From positions 992,001 to 1,056,000 of the forward strand of contig BJKQ01000007.1 of NCBI GenBank assembly GCA_006538405.1: a stretch of DNA of 64,000 bases. Reading direction: 5' to 3'. Origin of the DNA: Hansfordia pulvinata. Lineage: Eukaryota; Ascomycota; Sordariomycetes; Xylariales. The translations under genes were made by a program, and so were the position numbers. A model generated the notes under the pieces. That model was not told the DNA's origin. It saw only the letters and a program-made list of their open reading frames with translations, and did not search any database. The number at the start of each line of letters is the position of its first letter. Within the stretch, counting starts at the first letter, position 1. Shown piece by piece: positions 23,467 through 36,462 of this stretch.

Positions 23467-25464
23467 TCACCGCTTGCGCTTCTTGTTCTTGTCGCTAGGG
23501 GACATCATTACCGGCGCTGACATGGGGGCAGCGGGCAGCAAGATGGGCGGTTCCGCGGCCTCGGCGCCCTCGGCGCCCTCGGTGGCCTTGAGGGGAACGC
23601 CCATGTGGCGGCCGTACCGGCCTTTGCGACCGTTGCCCTCGTCCTCACTGATGCATTGGTCGGCGCTGAGGCCGGCGTCCTTGCACCTCCCGCAAGGGCG
23701 CTGTCGGTCGCACCCCTTCTTGCTCTTGCGACACCGCTGGCAGCGCGGCTTGCTGGACAAGTCAGGGTGATCATCGTCACCGCCCTGTCCAGAGATGACT
23801 GACGCGGAAGCGATGGAGGGCTTGCGCGACTGGTTCGGCAGCGACGCGGGAGACATGGGCCCACCGGGAAGAGCGCTGGCCTTCTTGGCCTTGGGCGCGG
23901 CAGTGCTCTTGGGGGCCTTGGGGGCCTTGGGCTTGCCCATCTTGACGCTGGGTGGCTTGCCGTTGGCCTGCGCCTGCGAGATCGCAGCCGAATCTTCCAG
24001 CTTGACAGCGCCGGTGGCGGAGCCATTGTTCATGTCGACGTCGTCGGCACCAGCGCCAGAGCCTTCGTGAGGGGCTCCAAAGCGGGCCTCGGTGGTCTGG
24101 TAGATTTTGCGATCGTTACCGGCGAGATCCAGCTTTTGACGACGCGCAGCCGGCGGCTCCTCGTCGCTTTCGCTTTCGCTCTCGCCTTCACTAGTGGCGC
24201 CGGTAGACGAAGCGGCATCTGCCCTGCCGCTGAACGTGTCGTCCAGGGTGGAGGCCGAGGTCCTGCCGTGGGACATGTTGGACATTTCACCAAGCCGCAT
24301 CAGCTGTATAGCGACGTCCTTGTCTTCTTCCGAGACGACGCTGCCGACGGTGGGGTCGGGTGTGGGAAGGATCCCCTGGCCATTGGGGTAGCCAATGCTG
24401 CCGCGATGGCGCCTCGAGTCACTTGCAGGCGTAGCATACATGTTGGCACTGCTGTAGCCATTGGTGTAGCTCTGGGGGATTGTATCGGTCGGGGGTGGGC
24501 AAACGGGTGTTGGCCGGGGTGCGTGAACGGAAGCGACGGGCGCTGGTGCTCAACACGGCGAGCGGGGGACACGGACGAGTTGGACGTTGCGGCAGGCATC
24601 TGGGGAGGCGCAAAGAGGGGGAGTTCCTGAAGCGATGGGGACATTGGTTAGCTGAATGCGGACCCGCAAGCACCAATCCATTAGTGTGCATGTGGTCCTT
24701 ACCGAGCTCTCGAATTTGGCACGTTTCCGACGACCGCCTTCAACGATGTTCTCGACGCTGATGTCGGTGTTGCCAATCTGTTCCTTGGCCCGGCTGGAGG
24801 GCGACCCTGGGGCACCGTCGCCACTGCTGTAGCCATCGCTGGGGCTATCTTGGTTAGCGCCGCGGGTCTTGGACGACTTGGAGCGGCTGCCCTTCTTGCT
24901 GGCCGAGTCGCTGCGACGGTCGCGACCGCCGCTGGGCGAGACGCTGCGACGGCGGGATTGCCTCGAATCAGGACGAGCGATGTTCTGATCAGAAGTGTGG
25001 GCAGTATGCCGAGATGCGGCGGGATATGGTGTAGCGAAGACGGGGGCGGCGCCGAGGACGGGGGGGCCACAAGCATCAGGCGTCGTTTCCGACGCGGCGC
25101 CAGGGGCAGGAGCCTCGTCCCTGACCCTGACATATACTACCATGTTGTTGCTGAAGTTCTCGTGGCTGGCAATGAGGGTCAGGCCCCGGTCATCCTCGAA
25201 GCTGACACCCTTGGAGCCAAAACCAGGGCGAGGGTACAGGCCATAGAAGTTCTTGACGGTGGTGACGATGGAGTCGGTACTATCATGGGGGTAGATGGCA
25301 ACGCGCAGAGGCAGGCGAGCCTTGCATTCGGTTGATTTCGACACGAGCAACTCGAATTGGACTTGCTTGGGAGGGGGCGATGCTTGTCGGGGCGAGGTGT
25401 GGCGGCTGGCGGAGCCGGCCGAGGCACCCGCGAGGGTCTCGAGAGGAGAGGCAGCGGAGGCCAT
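23467..25464 (-). CDS. Putative regulator with C-terminal Zn2Cys6 cluster
   Basis: Likely nuclear DNA-binding protein. Exon 1 is 25464-24703 and exon 2 is 24626-23467 (intron 24627-24702, donor GTAAGG, acceptor CTTCAG). The N-terminal 100 residues form a compact domain (VQFELLVSKSTECKARLPLR, later FYGLYPRPGFGSKGVSFEDD) with a beta-rich pattern I cannot name with confidence. Then come an SR/basic stretch (RQSRRRSVSP, KKGSRSKSSK) and a long disordered region. Near the C-terminus lies CQRCRKSKKGCDRQRPCGRC, a binuclear zinc cluster (CX2CX6CX5CX2C, sixth Cys nine residues later); the protein ends in a basic KNKKRKR tail. Placing the Zn2Cys6 near the C-terminus is unusual. A one-base shift occurs at the G run 24474-24478 (minus strand CCCCC) between RPIQSP and SYTNGYSSANMYATP; one more base would give about 640 residues. 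An alternative is an unseen intron ending at CCCCCAG. Confidence 0.8.
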
Positions 25465-28304
25465 GTTCGGGGTATGATATGATGTCTGAAGGTGGTCGGT
25501 AACAGAAGCCAGACGGCGGGAGGGCTTTAGAGACGGAGGATGGCAAGCGATGAGGCTATCGCACCCAGAGGACCCAAGCCGGCGGATGGATCGACGGCCG
25601 TACGATGAAGGGGTTCGCAGGGCGGCTCGAACCAGCAGTGTGGGCGCTCAGGCTAGCGTCTGGCGGGCAATGAGAGCCGGACAGGACGCAGCAGCGAGCC
25701 AGGTGGAATCGAGAGGGTCTTGCGGTGGTGAAGGCAGGGTAGGATGCGGATGGAGATGCACGAGGGGGTTATGGATGGATGTCGGGAGTGTCGATGCGGC
25801 CGGGAGGGGACTGGTCGAGGGCTGCTGTGGCCACAGACCGGGCGGCGAGTCAAGGGGCCCGGGGGCCGGAAAGAGCAGAGAGAAGCGAGCGCTCTGCCTG
25901 GACAAGAGGGAGCAGTGGTTAGTCACAGCGCATGAGGCCGGCAATGATGGGCATGGCAGGGCGTCGAGGCGGAATGGCGGAGAGGAGAGGAGGAGGAGGA
26001 AGGGGAGGCCAGGATGGTGAGTGAGGTTGTGGTCAGTGGCAGCGGCGGTGGCCAGGAGTGGCAGAGGAGGTGTCAGCCAGTCGGGGCCCGGGTCAGGTCG
26101 GCTTGTGCGAACTGAAGCGAGCCCAGTAGAGAGCTGCAGCGGCACAGTGCAGCCCAGCGCAGCCGCCAGGCCCGGATAGCGCCAGTCTCAGCCGGGGGGC
26201 CTAGCGGATGGACTGGAGGTGGCCCCAGGGCTATGGACGGACGCCCCAGCGAGCCCCAAAGGCCCTGAAGGCCCCGAGACCGCCTGGAAGCGGCCCCCTG
26301 TCGCCCCCTCCAGGCGGCGCAGGCGGCCAGACCGCACCGGAAGGAGAGGGCTCGCGACGGCGACGACGAGGCCCCGGGGGGCAGGCAAAGAACGGGGAAA
26401 TTGTACAGAATCGGGTCGCGCACGACCAGAGGAGCGCATGGACATACCAGAAGGCGAGAAGGGGCGGCGGGGGATGCACAAGTACGGTCGATGTCGGCAG
26501 GGTGTCGGTCGAGTGGGCAGTCAAGACGGCCTCGCAGCTTTGGGGTCCCGTCCGCGGGCTGGTCGCTGTCAGTGCCTGTGCGGTGCAAGAGAACACGCAG
26601 ATCGCGCGCAGGGTCGGTCTCTGCAGAACAGCGGGCGCAGGAGGACTCGAGGACGAGCAGAGCAGGCTTACCGGAGGAGATTGGCAAGATGAGAGGGCTG
26701 GTCGAGTTGCGGGCTTGCGTCGACGGCTGGAGACTGGAGTGAAAGAGGAGAAGCTCAGGGCGCAGATGGCTCAGAGAGAGGGCTTGGTCGGCTGCCCGCT
26801 CGCATTGGTTGCAAGGCCACGGCAGGCGGCCAGTCCCACCACGAGTTGCGCTGGGAGCTGGAGGTGGCCCGCTGGACGTGGAGCGCTATAGGTCATGAAT
26901 GGAACTGGAGCCCTGGCAGCGCGGCCTGGAGTGGTGGCCAATGGCCTGTCCGGCGCGGGCGCCGCCTGCACGATGCCCTGTAGCTCGGACCCGCTGGCAG
27001 TAGGGGCTTCCACCATCCAGTCCCGGCAGCATTGGATAATACTGGCGCGCGAACACGCACACACACACGATCCGTACTGCCCGACTTTCCAGAGCACGGC
27101 GCGATCGATGAATACAAAGTCATACACACACATTTGGGAGAGAGAAGAGAGAGATCTCCCTCTCTGTCGCTGTGTACTGCGCGCAATCACATACGGCTGC
27201 CCCTCGGGTCCCGTTCGTTCTGGCCTCCAGGTGTACCCACTTGAACATTCACACATCACGGCGCCAGAGGGGGAAAGCGTAAATGCGCCGCCGCTGTCTG
27301 TGCCTGGCATTGCGCATCACGCATCACGCATCACGCATCACGGGAACGAACGAACGAACGAACGTGCCCATTTTTGGGTGTGAGACCTATGACACAGCCC
27401 AGGCCGCCCCAGGCCATCAGCCAGCATTCCAGCGCGCCGGGTCTTGGAGGTGGCTCCGTCGGATGTTGAGCGCGGAATCCGATCTGGATATGTGCCTGGC
27501 TTAAGCCACGGCAGGCTGGACCAGACACAGACACACATATGGATAGAATGGCTGGCTAACCGATCAACCAACTGACACTCACAAACAGACAGATAGACAG
27601 GCTGGTGAATTAGGTAGACGGACTGACGGGAGGGCGAACGGGGAGTACCCCCCCCCCCCCCCCCAAAAGCACGGCCAGCGCTTCTGCGCAGCGCGGCCGG
27701 CGGACCCTGGTCGGCCTCCATATCTGGCCGGCGCTGGCCCTGGCGGGACGACGGGCTGTGAGAGCGGGTGTATCAGGAGGGAATGGATGTGGACGGCTGC
27801 ATGCGCCGAGCACCGGGATTATTCGAGCAGTCAGGCAGGCAAGCCGGCCGGGTATGCGAGCGACGTCTGTCAGGTCGCACAAGAGCGAGCAGGCGATGCC
27901 CTCTGTGTGCCGGTCTGTCGTCGCCCTGCCCCGCCGGCGCGGGCGAGCGGTCAGTGCGGACAGATGCCACTGGACTGCGAGGCATTGGCACCGGTAGATC
28001 TGCCCCCTTCGCCTCGCTTGTCTTGTCTTTCGCATCTGTGCCTTCCGGGTACCGTATGGGGGGCATGGATCCGAGATATGGTGACCCTAGCCGCGACGAT
28101 GAAGTACGGATGTTGTTAGATCGACTGGGGCAGACAGGGAGCCAGCGAGAATATATACCCACGTCAACCCACACACAAAGCCAAGGTGTGCAGTACATGA
28201 ATACCTGCAACGGGTCTGGTGCCTTCACCTCATCTACACCAGATTTACATGCATCCATCGATCGACCTCGAGCATGGCCTGGTGGGCGAGTTTGCTGTAC
28301 CTTT

Positions 28305-28398
28305 TGTGTGTGTGTGTGTGTATGTGCGTGTGTGCGAGTGTGTGTGCGAGTGTGTATCCATGTACATACTGTGTGTGTGTGTGGGTATGGGTGTGTGA
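28305..28398. repeat. Degenerate (TG)n tract
   Basis: About 94 bases of TG dinucleotides with TATG, TGCG and TGCGAG interruptions, seen directly. A pure (GT)16 tract lies at 32551-32582. Confidence 0.85.
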
Positions 28399-31300
28399 CT
28401 TGAGCAGGGCCCTGTTCGTACCTCTCGCAGATGGCGCATCGCATCGCATCGCATCGCATCGCACCGTACCGCATCGCTTCGTGCGCTCCAGACAGCCACG
28501 CGGTGTGTCTCCATGTCTGTGTGCCTGTTTGGCCCGGTCCGCCAGCAAGGTACATACTCGTACCACCGCACACCACTCGCCGGCGTCGTTGTCGGCGGCG
28601 TGCCCACAAAGGTGTCATGAGTTCCTAGCGCTCCGAGGCGCAGCCCGGATGGCTACCTGCTTACCTTACTTACATGTACCTAGCGCTCTTTTTCACAGTA
28701 ATGAACCCCGACACCAGTATGAGATCGATCCATCCCTTCCGGCCAGCAGAGCCAGACAGACCGACAGACCGACAGATGGCGACTCGTCCATGTCTCCCGC
28801 CTGTCGCGGCGGGCGCGCCTCGCCTCACCGTGCGGCTGCGCAGACATTCCAGCTCCACGCGCACACGGGGTACCGACCCGGAGCTGGCCGTCGCGCAAAG
28901 AGGGACGGCACGGCAGAGCAGTAAAGCTGCGTTCACCTACATCCCGTATGATGATGTACGAGGACTACCTAATAAGGTACATACATGAGATCGGAGAAGC
29001 GAAGCCCCCTCTCCACCGCGGCCGTCATCGAGCCGCCAGCTACGAGGATCCATCCGTTTCGCAACCTGACAGTGATCTAACCAAGGTAGCGAGCGACCCC
29101 TCTGTTCCTGTCTGCCACGCTGCCGACTGCGTGGCGGTTCGTGGAGTTAAAAGGCAGATTAGGTAGGTACTCGAAGAACATACCGCAGCGGCACGCTTTG
29201 CAAGTACATAACCCCCCCCCCCCCTGGCTTCTACTTGCCACCCCTGTCCACGTCCGCGCCGGTTTCTCGCAAACCACAGCCAGTCAACGAACGGGCTGGC
29301 TCCATCCCACCTGCTTACGAGTAATCACCGTGATGCAAGTGGTACCCTTTGAACGACCCTTCAAGGTATGTGGAAGCAACAACGGGGCAGGGGTGGTATC
29401 CGGTGTGGGTGGTGTTGGTGGTGGTGGTGGTGGTTTGTGGGAATGGAGCCACGAGCACGGACGAGCCACCACCTTAACCGCACGCACATCGGTACATCTG
29501 CCGGAGTGGACGGGCCTCCCAGATGCAGGTATGCCATGTGCGCATTGCGCCTCGTCCCCTCCATTGGATGTCGCCCATTGCTCGTGAAGAGACGCCCAGG
29601 CACTGTATTATTCCAGCGGGGCCGGCCCACGAGGCACAGGAACAGACCCGGATTCCCGCTTGGCGCGCGCAACGTCACGAGCCGGCGACAGCGGGCAGCG
29701 TCGCGAAGGGGGGGCGAGGTCCAACCATGGAACCCTTGTCGCGGCCATCGCAGCCGGGCATCACGCCACGGGTCTACTCGTACATGGAGTTCACCTCTCG
29801 AGACTGGACGCGACTCGACCTCCATGCCTGCCGGTGTTCTCGGAGGGAGGGGCGATGGAAATGGCGGGGCGCGGTTTGCGAGGGCGTGCGATGCGCCATG
29901 CGCGCCAGCCATGTCGCAATGGCAGCGATGGGTTCCGAAGAGGTTCAGAGGGAGGACATTGACCGAGGTGGCCAGCGCTTCTGTCTACATACATCCGTAC
30001 CTAAGATATCTATGTACATTGGTAGGTACACCTAACGTGAAGCATGTTCATCCGTCTCGCGCTGCACAAAGGGAAGTCGCGCCCGCCAGCTCGACACACT
30101 CGCGACGGCAAAGACGACGACAATGTAGTAGCAGCACCACCACTACTACCAGCAATCGCGGGAGTGGATGAGAGATGCAAAGGGGGCCAAATATGGAGGA
30201 ACGAGACGAGAGAGAGACGAGCAGGCCAGAGACAACCTTGCCTAGACTTGACCAGCAAGAGCAAGAGCTGCCAGCCGCGCAAGAGTTGAGGTCGGGCCGG
30301 GGCCAGGGCTGTTTTGATCTCGCGGGCCTCGCGTACGAGCACCTGCGTCCGTTGACGATGTTATGAGGCCGGCACTCTGGCGGATTACGCCTTGCTACGA
30401 CCGGCTGATGAGGATATCCCTGTCGACAATGAGCGGGGGGAGGGGAGGGGGGCACTCGGCCTCGTGCGCCGTGTTGGTGTCGGGGACGCGCAATGGCGAT
30501 ACGAGTGAGACGGAAGGCATTGCGACGGGGGCAGGCCCAGCCATGCTCCCATCTACTCATACTGCAGCATGCTCAAGGCATCTAGAGGAGTGTGTTCGCA
30601 GCTATCGACTCGAGGAGGTCCCGGTTTGCCCTTGTCATGATGATGACCTGCGGTTCCCATATTCAAGGTATTGCATCTGCGTGGTCGGAGCACTCAGAGC
30701 AGCCAGAGTCCGTCTCTGCGATTTCCTCCACGCTCGCAGGAGCCACGTCTGAGTTGGGCCTTGCGGAGGAGGAGGAGGAGGAGGAGGAGGCGGCGGAGGA
30801 GGAGAAGGTGGCGAGGCCGACTCGTAACTAAGGTAGTCAGATGGGCACAGACATGGGGAGTTATTAGATGTTTCTATCTTGGTGGCAGGAAGGATCTCTG
30901 GGAGCGAGCTGGTGCCCGTCCCGTTCCCGCGTTTCTCGCTTCGTGCTCTCGCCTCCCAGCTCGCAGCTCCCTGGTCACGGATCACAGGCCCGCTCCCGAG
31001 CTGCTTACTGTCGCGTCGACGCTGCTGTTGCGACTGGTCGGAGGGCGGGATGAACCGTCGAGAGCGCGGTCGAGTCGCTTGCCTGGCTCCCAACGCCGGT
31101 CCGTCCAGACGGTGGCCGCGCCGTCGTGCGCGCAACGGCTGGCGCGAGACGAGACGAGAGATAAGGGAGAGAGTAGAACGCTCTCTCTCTCGCCCTCTCT
31201 GAATGCGACCAGACGGGCCCATTGGCGAACCAATGGGAGACGCAGCGGCACATGCGCGCCCGGATGGCTGTCTTGGGTTGGGGTGGTGTGGGTTCGCTGG

Positions 31301-32548
31301 TGGTGACAGAGGGGTTGGCCGCGCTCCACCACTTCACTTCGGCGGTGCGGGCAGGCTCCTTGGAGATGCCGACTCGTACCTGACAATTTGAACTATGGAT
31401 GCTTGTGATCGCGGGTATACCGTGTCCGATACCCGGAGCAAGGCCTGAGGAGAAGTCGCCGAGTTGTTCGAGGGGCCCTTCTGCTGGGGGCGGCGATTGT
31501 CTTGAGACTGTGCCCCCGTAGACTCGTATCCCCTGTAGGTGGCCAACTCCATCGTCGACCATCTGCCTGCCCGCCTGCCCGCCTGCCTTCTCCATCCGGC
31601 TCCAACGGCCGCTACGAGCAAGGCCACTGAGGTCCCGTCATTTTGTACATAAAAGTTTGAAGGTGACCAGGTGAAGGCACATGCAGTTGAGAGGATCGGC
31701 CGGGGGGCGCAGTGGGCCGCACGACTTGGGCGAGCCCGCTTGCGACCTGGCGTCTCACCATCTTCTACGTGTGCCTTATTAGGTACAGGCACAGTAGCCG
31801 CCCGTCACTGCGGCCACCTGCCTTGGAGTTCCTAGTGCCCTCTCGTCGCCTGCTTCTGGAGCGAGAGAGAACCTTGCGAGAGGCGTGCCTGACCGCCCAT
31901 CAATCAGGTGGCATGCTGACGGCGACGTCTGGTTGGACCGCGGCGAAACCCGGCGCAGTACAGAGGGAGAAAGAAAAAACGGCCGCGCGATACGGCCTCT
32001 CTCTGCTTTGGCCTCACTGGCTGACGGCCGCCCTGAGCCCTGGCTTCGGCCCAATGCGACGGTCCGCAGCCCAAGAGGTATCGTAATGCTCGCAGGCAAA
32101 GGCCGCCAGCAAGCAGCAAGCCAGCAGCCAAGGCAGGCAGGCAGGCAAGCGTTGCTCGCGAGCGCAAGTGTGCGCTGGCAGCCACTTCTTTCACTCTCGC
32201 GCCCAACTCACGGCCCTGACTGCCCCGGCTCGAATCAGGTCCCGGAATCGGGATGGCATCTTATTACTTCGTCGTCGTCGTCGTCGTCGTCGTCGTCCAC
32301 CACCGCCACCGCCGTGCTCCACAAGTCCGAGTACCTGTAATGTCTGTGACCGCCGCCCCGTCAAGGATCGTCAGTCTCCTCCTGACGGGTCCCTCACCGC
32401 GCCTGCCGACTTGCTGGACACACACATTCATCAAGGCCGCCTCTCCCACCTCGCGGCTTTGTGTGATGAGTGTGAGAGTCGGCCCGGGGCGCCATGGATG
32501 CTGGATCTGCCCGGGAGCGGCATGGCGCCATCTGCCATCCATGCGTAG

Positions 32549-32550
<2 letters not shown>

Positions 32551-32582
<32 letters not shown>
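32551..32582. repeat. (GT)16 microsatellite
   Basis: Uninterrupted GT dinucleotides seen directly, followed by GCGCGAGC. Confidence 0.9.
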
Positions 32583-32587
<5 letters not shown>

Positions 32588-34576
32588 AGCACAGGTCATC
32601 GTGCCTCTGTCTGCCCGCCCCCCGTCTCTCGCCACCCTCGTGGCGCGGATTCGCCTGATGCATGCTCGCCCTGCCCTGCCCTGCAGTCCCGAATTCAGCC
32701 CTTCCTCTCTCCCCTGCGCCGCGCAGACAGCGTGCGCTTCGCACCGTCAACTCGGCTGGCCCGGCGGCCTGGTGCGCAAGCATCTATAAGCGGCGAATTC
32801 TGAGGACTGATGCAGAAGCAGCCCCCCCTCCCCTCGCCCGTCTCGGCAGCTCAAAGTAATGTACGTCTTAATGGGCGCTAGACAGCGCCGTTGACAGGAG
32901 ACAATGCGCCGCAGTGAGCAACTGGATGCGATGCGATGCGATGCGACGCGACGCGACGCGCTCCGCACAGTTCGCGGCCGGCAGTCTGGTCTGTCTTCTC
33001 ATGAAGACGCGGCTGAGAACCTTCCCTACTCCATGTGTCCATTCACGGCTTGCGCGGTCGGCCCGGGCTGCCCCTACGACTGACCGTCTCGTCGTCGCAT
33101 CCGCGATGGAGGCTTTCACCCAAAACCCGCAGGCCCTGCGCCGGGGGTGGGGGGAGAAAGCCCACTAATCAGTCTTTCGGCAGAGAGGACTACCAACTCA
33201 TGTACGCCCGCCGATTGTTCTGGGCGCCAACCCACAAACATGACCACTGCGCCGCCTGCGCGCGCATCTCCTTCTCTGCACCGCGCGCGCCTCCGGGCGA
33301 CTGAGGCGGTATGCTAGGTTCGATACATCCGCGCAGCCCGCGTCGCGGAATTGGAACCTCGTGCGGGAGTCCAGAAAATAATACGTGATAAAAGACACTG
33401 CACTTCTCTCTCCAAAACAATGCGAAGCCGATAGCGAACGCATGCCTGACCCGGTCGCACCTCTTCAACTCGCGCAGAGTCGCACCAGCCGCCTGCGGTG
33501 GCGACGGCCCCGCCACGTGCCGGGCTCGTTCTCTCGCACTGTAGCTGCGTGTGCGCCCGCTCCCCAAGCCTTTTTGTCATCTGGCCGAAACCTGATGACC
33601 CAAACGGGCGCGCGCGCGTGCCTGCACACACACAGAGAGAGAAAAACCCAGTCCGGAACCATTGTGAAAGCCGACTTCTCTGAGAATCCACCCCAAGCTT
33701 GAGTCGCGATTGGTGCCAAACAGGAAAAGCTGTGCGACGGGGGAGAAGGATGTTCGGCGCAGGGCAGGCGCGCACAGGATGCATCTCGTGTACGTCGTGG
33801 GGATGCGAAAGAAGAGAAGAGGGGGGCGGAAACCCCATCTAAACCCCGACGATAAGGTCACATGACCTCGCGATCGCTTGGCGTCCGCGACCGCTAATGG
33901 GACGCGCTCGCTTGCGATTCTGAAACGGTGGCCTGTATCGCGCCCACGACGGCGGCATCAGGTGCAAAAACCGACCGGCAAGAAACAATGCAATGCACAA
34001 GTTTTGATGTTAGATTTTTTGTACTTTCAGAAGCTCTTTGTGATGAGATACGGGCTGAAAGTCAAAAGTTGGTCGCATCTGGGGGACGCGTCGGGGCTTG
34101 CAGGAGACCTGAACGACGTCATAGGATCTTGGCAGAAGATTCTACCTAAAGTTGGCCCCACCCCATTAGAGACAGCTGTGGCTAATACAAGCTGAGGCGC
34201 AAGCGTGGCGGTGCCGCAGACTAGGTACTGGTATCTAGTTGATATCGTACTCCGGTCGTACACCAGCTGGTGTCGGGGATAGTCGGAGGTCTGCGGGACG
34301 CTTCTCCCGGAGTTAGCGGTATCGGGAGGACCTCGGGTCGGTCCCGAACACCCAGACGCGGCGGAGCACGGGCGCCATACGAGTATGAGTACGAGTCGAG
34401 TCCAGGCCGGAAAATTGCTTCAGCCGGCACCCGATCAGGCGGGAACGCTGGGGTCGGCTGACAGCCAATCAAACCGGCAGCGCTCCTGTGTCATGCAACC
34501 AGGGCCCGTGGGGCCCGATGCGCGACGCCCTGGCAGGGATGGGCGCGGCACGTCGACGGCACGAAGAGCCAGCTAT

Positions 34577-34596
34577 GAGTACTCGTACGAGTACTC
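34577..34596. repeat. Perfect 20 bp palindrome GAGTACTCGTACGAGTACTC
   Basis: This is the longest perfect member of the dispersed ACTCGTACGAGT family that I found. Related half-sites lie at 34379-34397 and 34769-34800. Confidence 0.8.
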
Positions 34597-36462
34597 CCGT
34601 CGTAGGCCAGCTACGCCAGCCACGGCCATTCAAAAATGGCCCCAAGCTGGCACAAGCCAGCTCATCCACCAGGCAATGGAGCACTGTTTGTTTGGACGGT
34701 ACGTACCGCGCTGCACGTTCGATGCACGCCATTACGCCGGGCCGCCCGCTCCTGCCGGGGATGCGGAGTACTCGTAGTACCTACTCGCTGTACGAGCAGT
34801 CAACAATAACAAAGCATCAAAACAACAACAACAACAACAACCACAACGACCATGACAATTCCATGTCTGGGCAGTGCGCGCGCAGCCATGCCCGCGCTGG
34901 AATCCATCCGTCTGGTGTATCGCGCATTGATAAACACAGGGTTTCGGGCTGGCTCCTGGTCCTTCCCTGATGTCTTGCTTCCTGCACATACTGGCCGCTG
35001 CCGCCCCCGTTGACTTGCTGGCAGGCAAATCAGTACCTATGTATCTGTATCGTACGGAACACATTGGGTATCGGGCATGCAGCGCTGCACCTGTCAATAC
35101 AGCACCTGCATGAATTGGATTGTTGATTTGCATCTTCGTACGCAGAATCACCAGCCACCTAGATCGTTAGGTATCTTTTGGTAAAACATTTGTCTGCGCA
35201 TACGGGTACTGGTGTCTATCTGCGTCTTATCCATGCTGCGGACAACGCCACCGAGGTCGACCTGCCGCCGCGCAAAAGCCCACTGAAGCAACTACCACCT
35301 ACGTACTCGTACTCGTTCCATCTAGGCGCTGGCAATTTCCCTGCAACGCGTGCGGCCCTACATGTACCTAAAGCAGAGCCGGGGCCTGGCCTGAAGAGGC
35401 AACACGCCTGGTGTGTCTGGTCCATTTCGCTCGGCCGCGGCTCAGTGAAATTGGAGTGGCCTGCGGTTTGATTACACGCGCCCACGAGCGACCCCAGTCG
35501 ACCCGGCCTAACCTTGTCACTACCTACCTAAATGACTAGCAGTCGCCAATGTGAGAGTGCTCAATGCTTCCGCTGCCTGCTCCATGGATGATACAGAGTT
35601 CCAAAGGCAGTTCCAAGGCAGGTGTGCTCGTACCTTCTTTTACTGCCCCCCGCAGGTGGGTTCGAGGACAGAGCTAGTGGTACCTACCTAAGCCCGTACG
35701 TATGTAATGTACCTCTGCTGCTGCCACCAACAACAACACCACATCATCACGACCACTCCCCGTACCCCAAGAAGCACCCACACCTTCAAAGGTACCTTAA
35801 CCCATGCCCGTGCTACGACTACTATGCGCACTCGCGTTCCTCTCCACCTCGCCTGATGATCCCGTCCGATATTACTTCTTTACTTTTTTTGCCCCCTCTT
35901 GACGGGTACTCGTTCTCGTTCCTCAATTGACTGGCATTCTTTCCTGGCATCCAGTCGTCGCTGTCCAGGGTCTCTCCCGCAGCTCATTTCACCCCCGGCC
36001 GCCTAGCAAAGCAAGCTACCACGTTAGCAGCCTCTGCTGCTCTGTCGCGCCCGCGGACGCACGCACGCCTTGCCCCCTTTCCCGCCCTGCCCGGAAACAC
36101 CTTTATTGCCCGCTCGCCCAGAAATTGCATCCTGCCCAACGGCCTGCCCTCCGCATCGCGAACCTGCTCCTCTGCTGCTCCCACGACGCGTCTCCGGAGC
36201 TGTCCCTGAACCACGGCCTCGATCACCATTGCCTCGCCGCGCCACCAGCTCGCGAGTCCGCAAGCGCCAGCCAGCTGCGACCTTTGCTCCCTTACGCGCG
36301 TCTTCCAGCCTCGACACGCCTGCGCCGCGCGACGCCTGTCTACGAGTACAGCACCCGCCTGCAGAAGCAGCACTCCCTCCTTCACTCGCCCCACGACCGC
36401 ACGCCGCCTTCTTTAGCCAGCGATCGCTCCAGGGGCCTTGCTCAGAAGCCCAATTGCCTGCC

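Larger units (their letters stand above)
25465..36462. other. Gene-poor region, 11 kb
   Basis: Between the Zn-cluster gene and the cyclin gene I find no supported protein gene. The first 700 bases beside the Zn-cluster start are pyrimidine-rich on its sense strand, consistent with a long 5' leader. The rest holds simple repeats: CATCACG (27310-27342), GAAC (27341-27364), C17 (27648-27664), TG (28305-28398), CATCG (28437-28470), GTC (32268-32297), GT (32551-32582), GATGC (32926-32957) and CAA (34820-34842), plus GTAC palindromes. The last 500 bases before 36463 are C-rich and probably cyclin 5' UTR. Many overlapping open frames reflect GC content, not genes. Confidence 0.5.

Noticed and set aside
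25648..26145. 165-codon Pro/Ser/Leu-rich minus-strand frame upstream of the Zn-cluster gene
   Set aside because: Pyrimidine-rich leader-like sequence with no motif; more likely 5' UTR or promoter.
27310..27364. CRISPR-like or telomere-like tandem repeats (CATCACG, GAAC)
   Set aside because: Units of 4-7 bp directly abutting with no spacers and no TTAGGG; simple microsatellites in a eukaryotic genome.
27773..28618. 281-codon minus-strand frame crossing the (TG)n tract
   Set aside because: The Thr/His repeats are a translation of the microsatellite; no domain.
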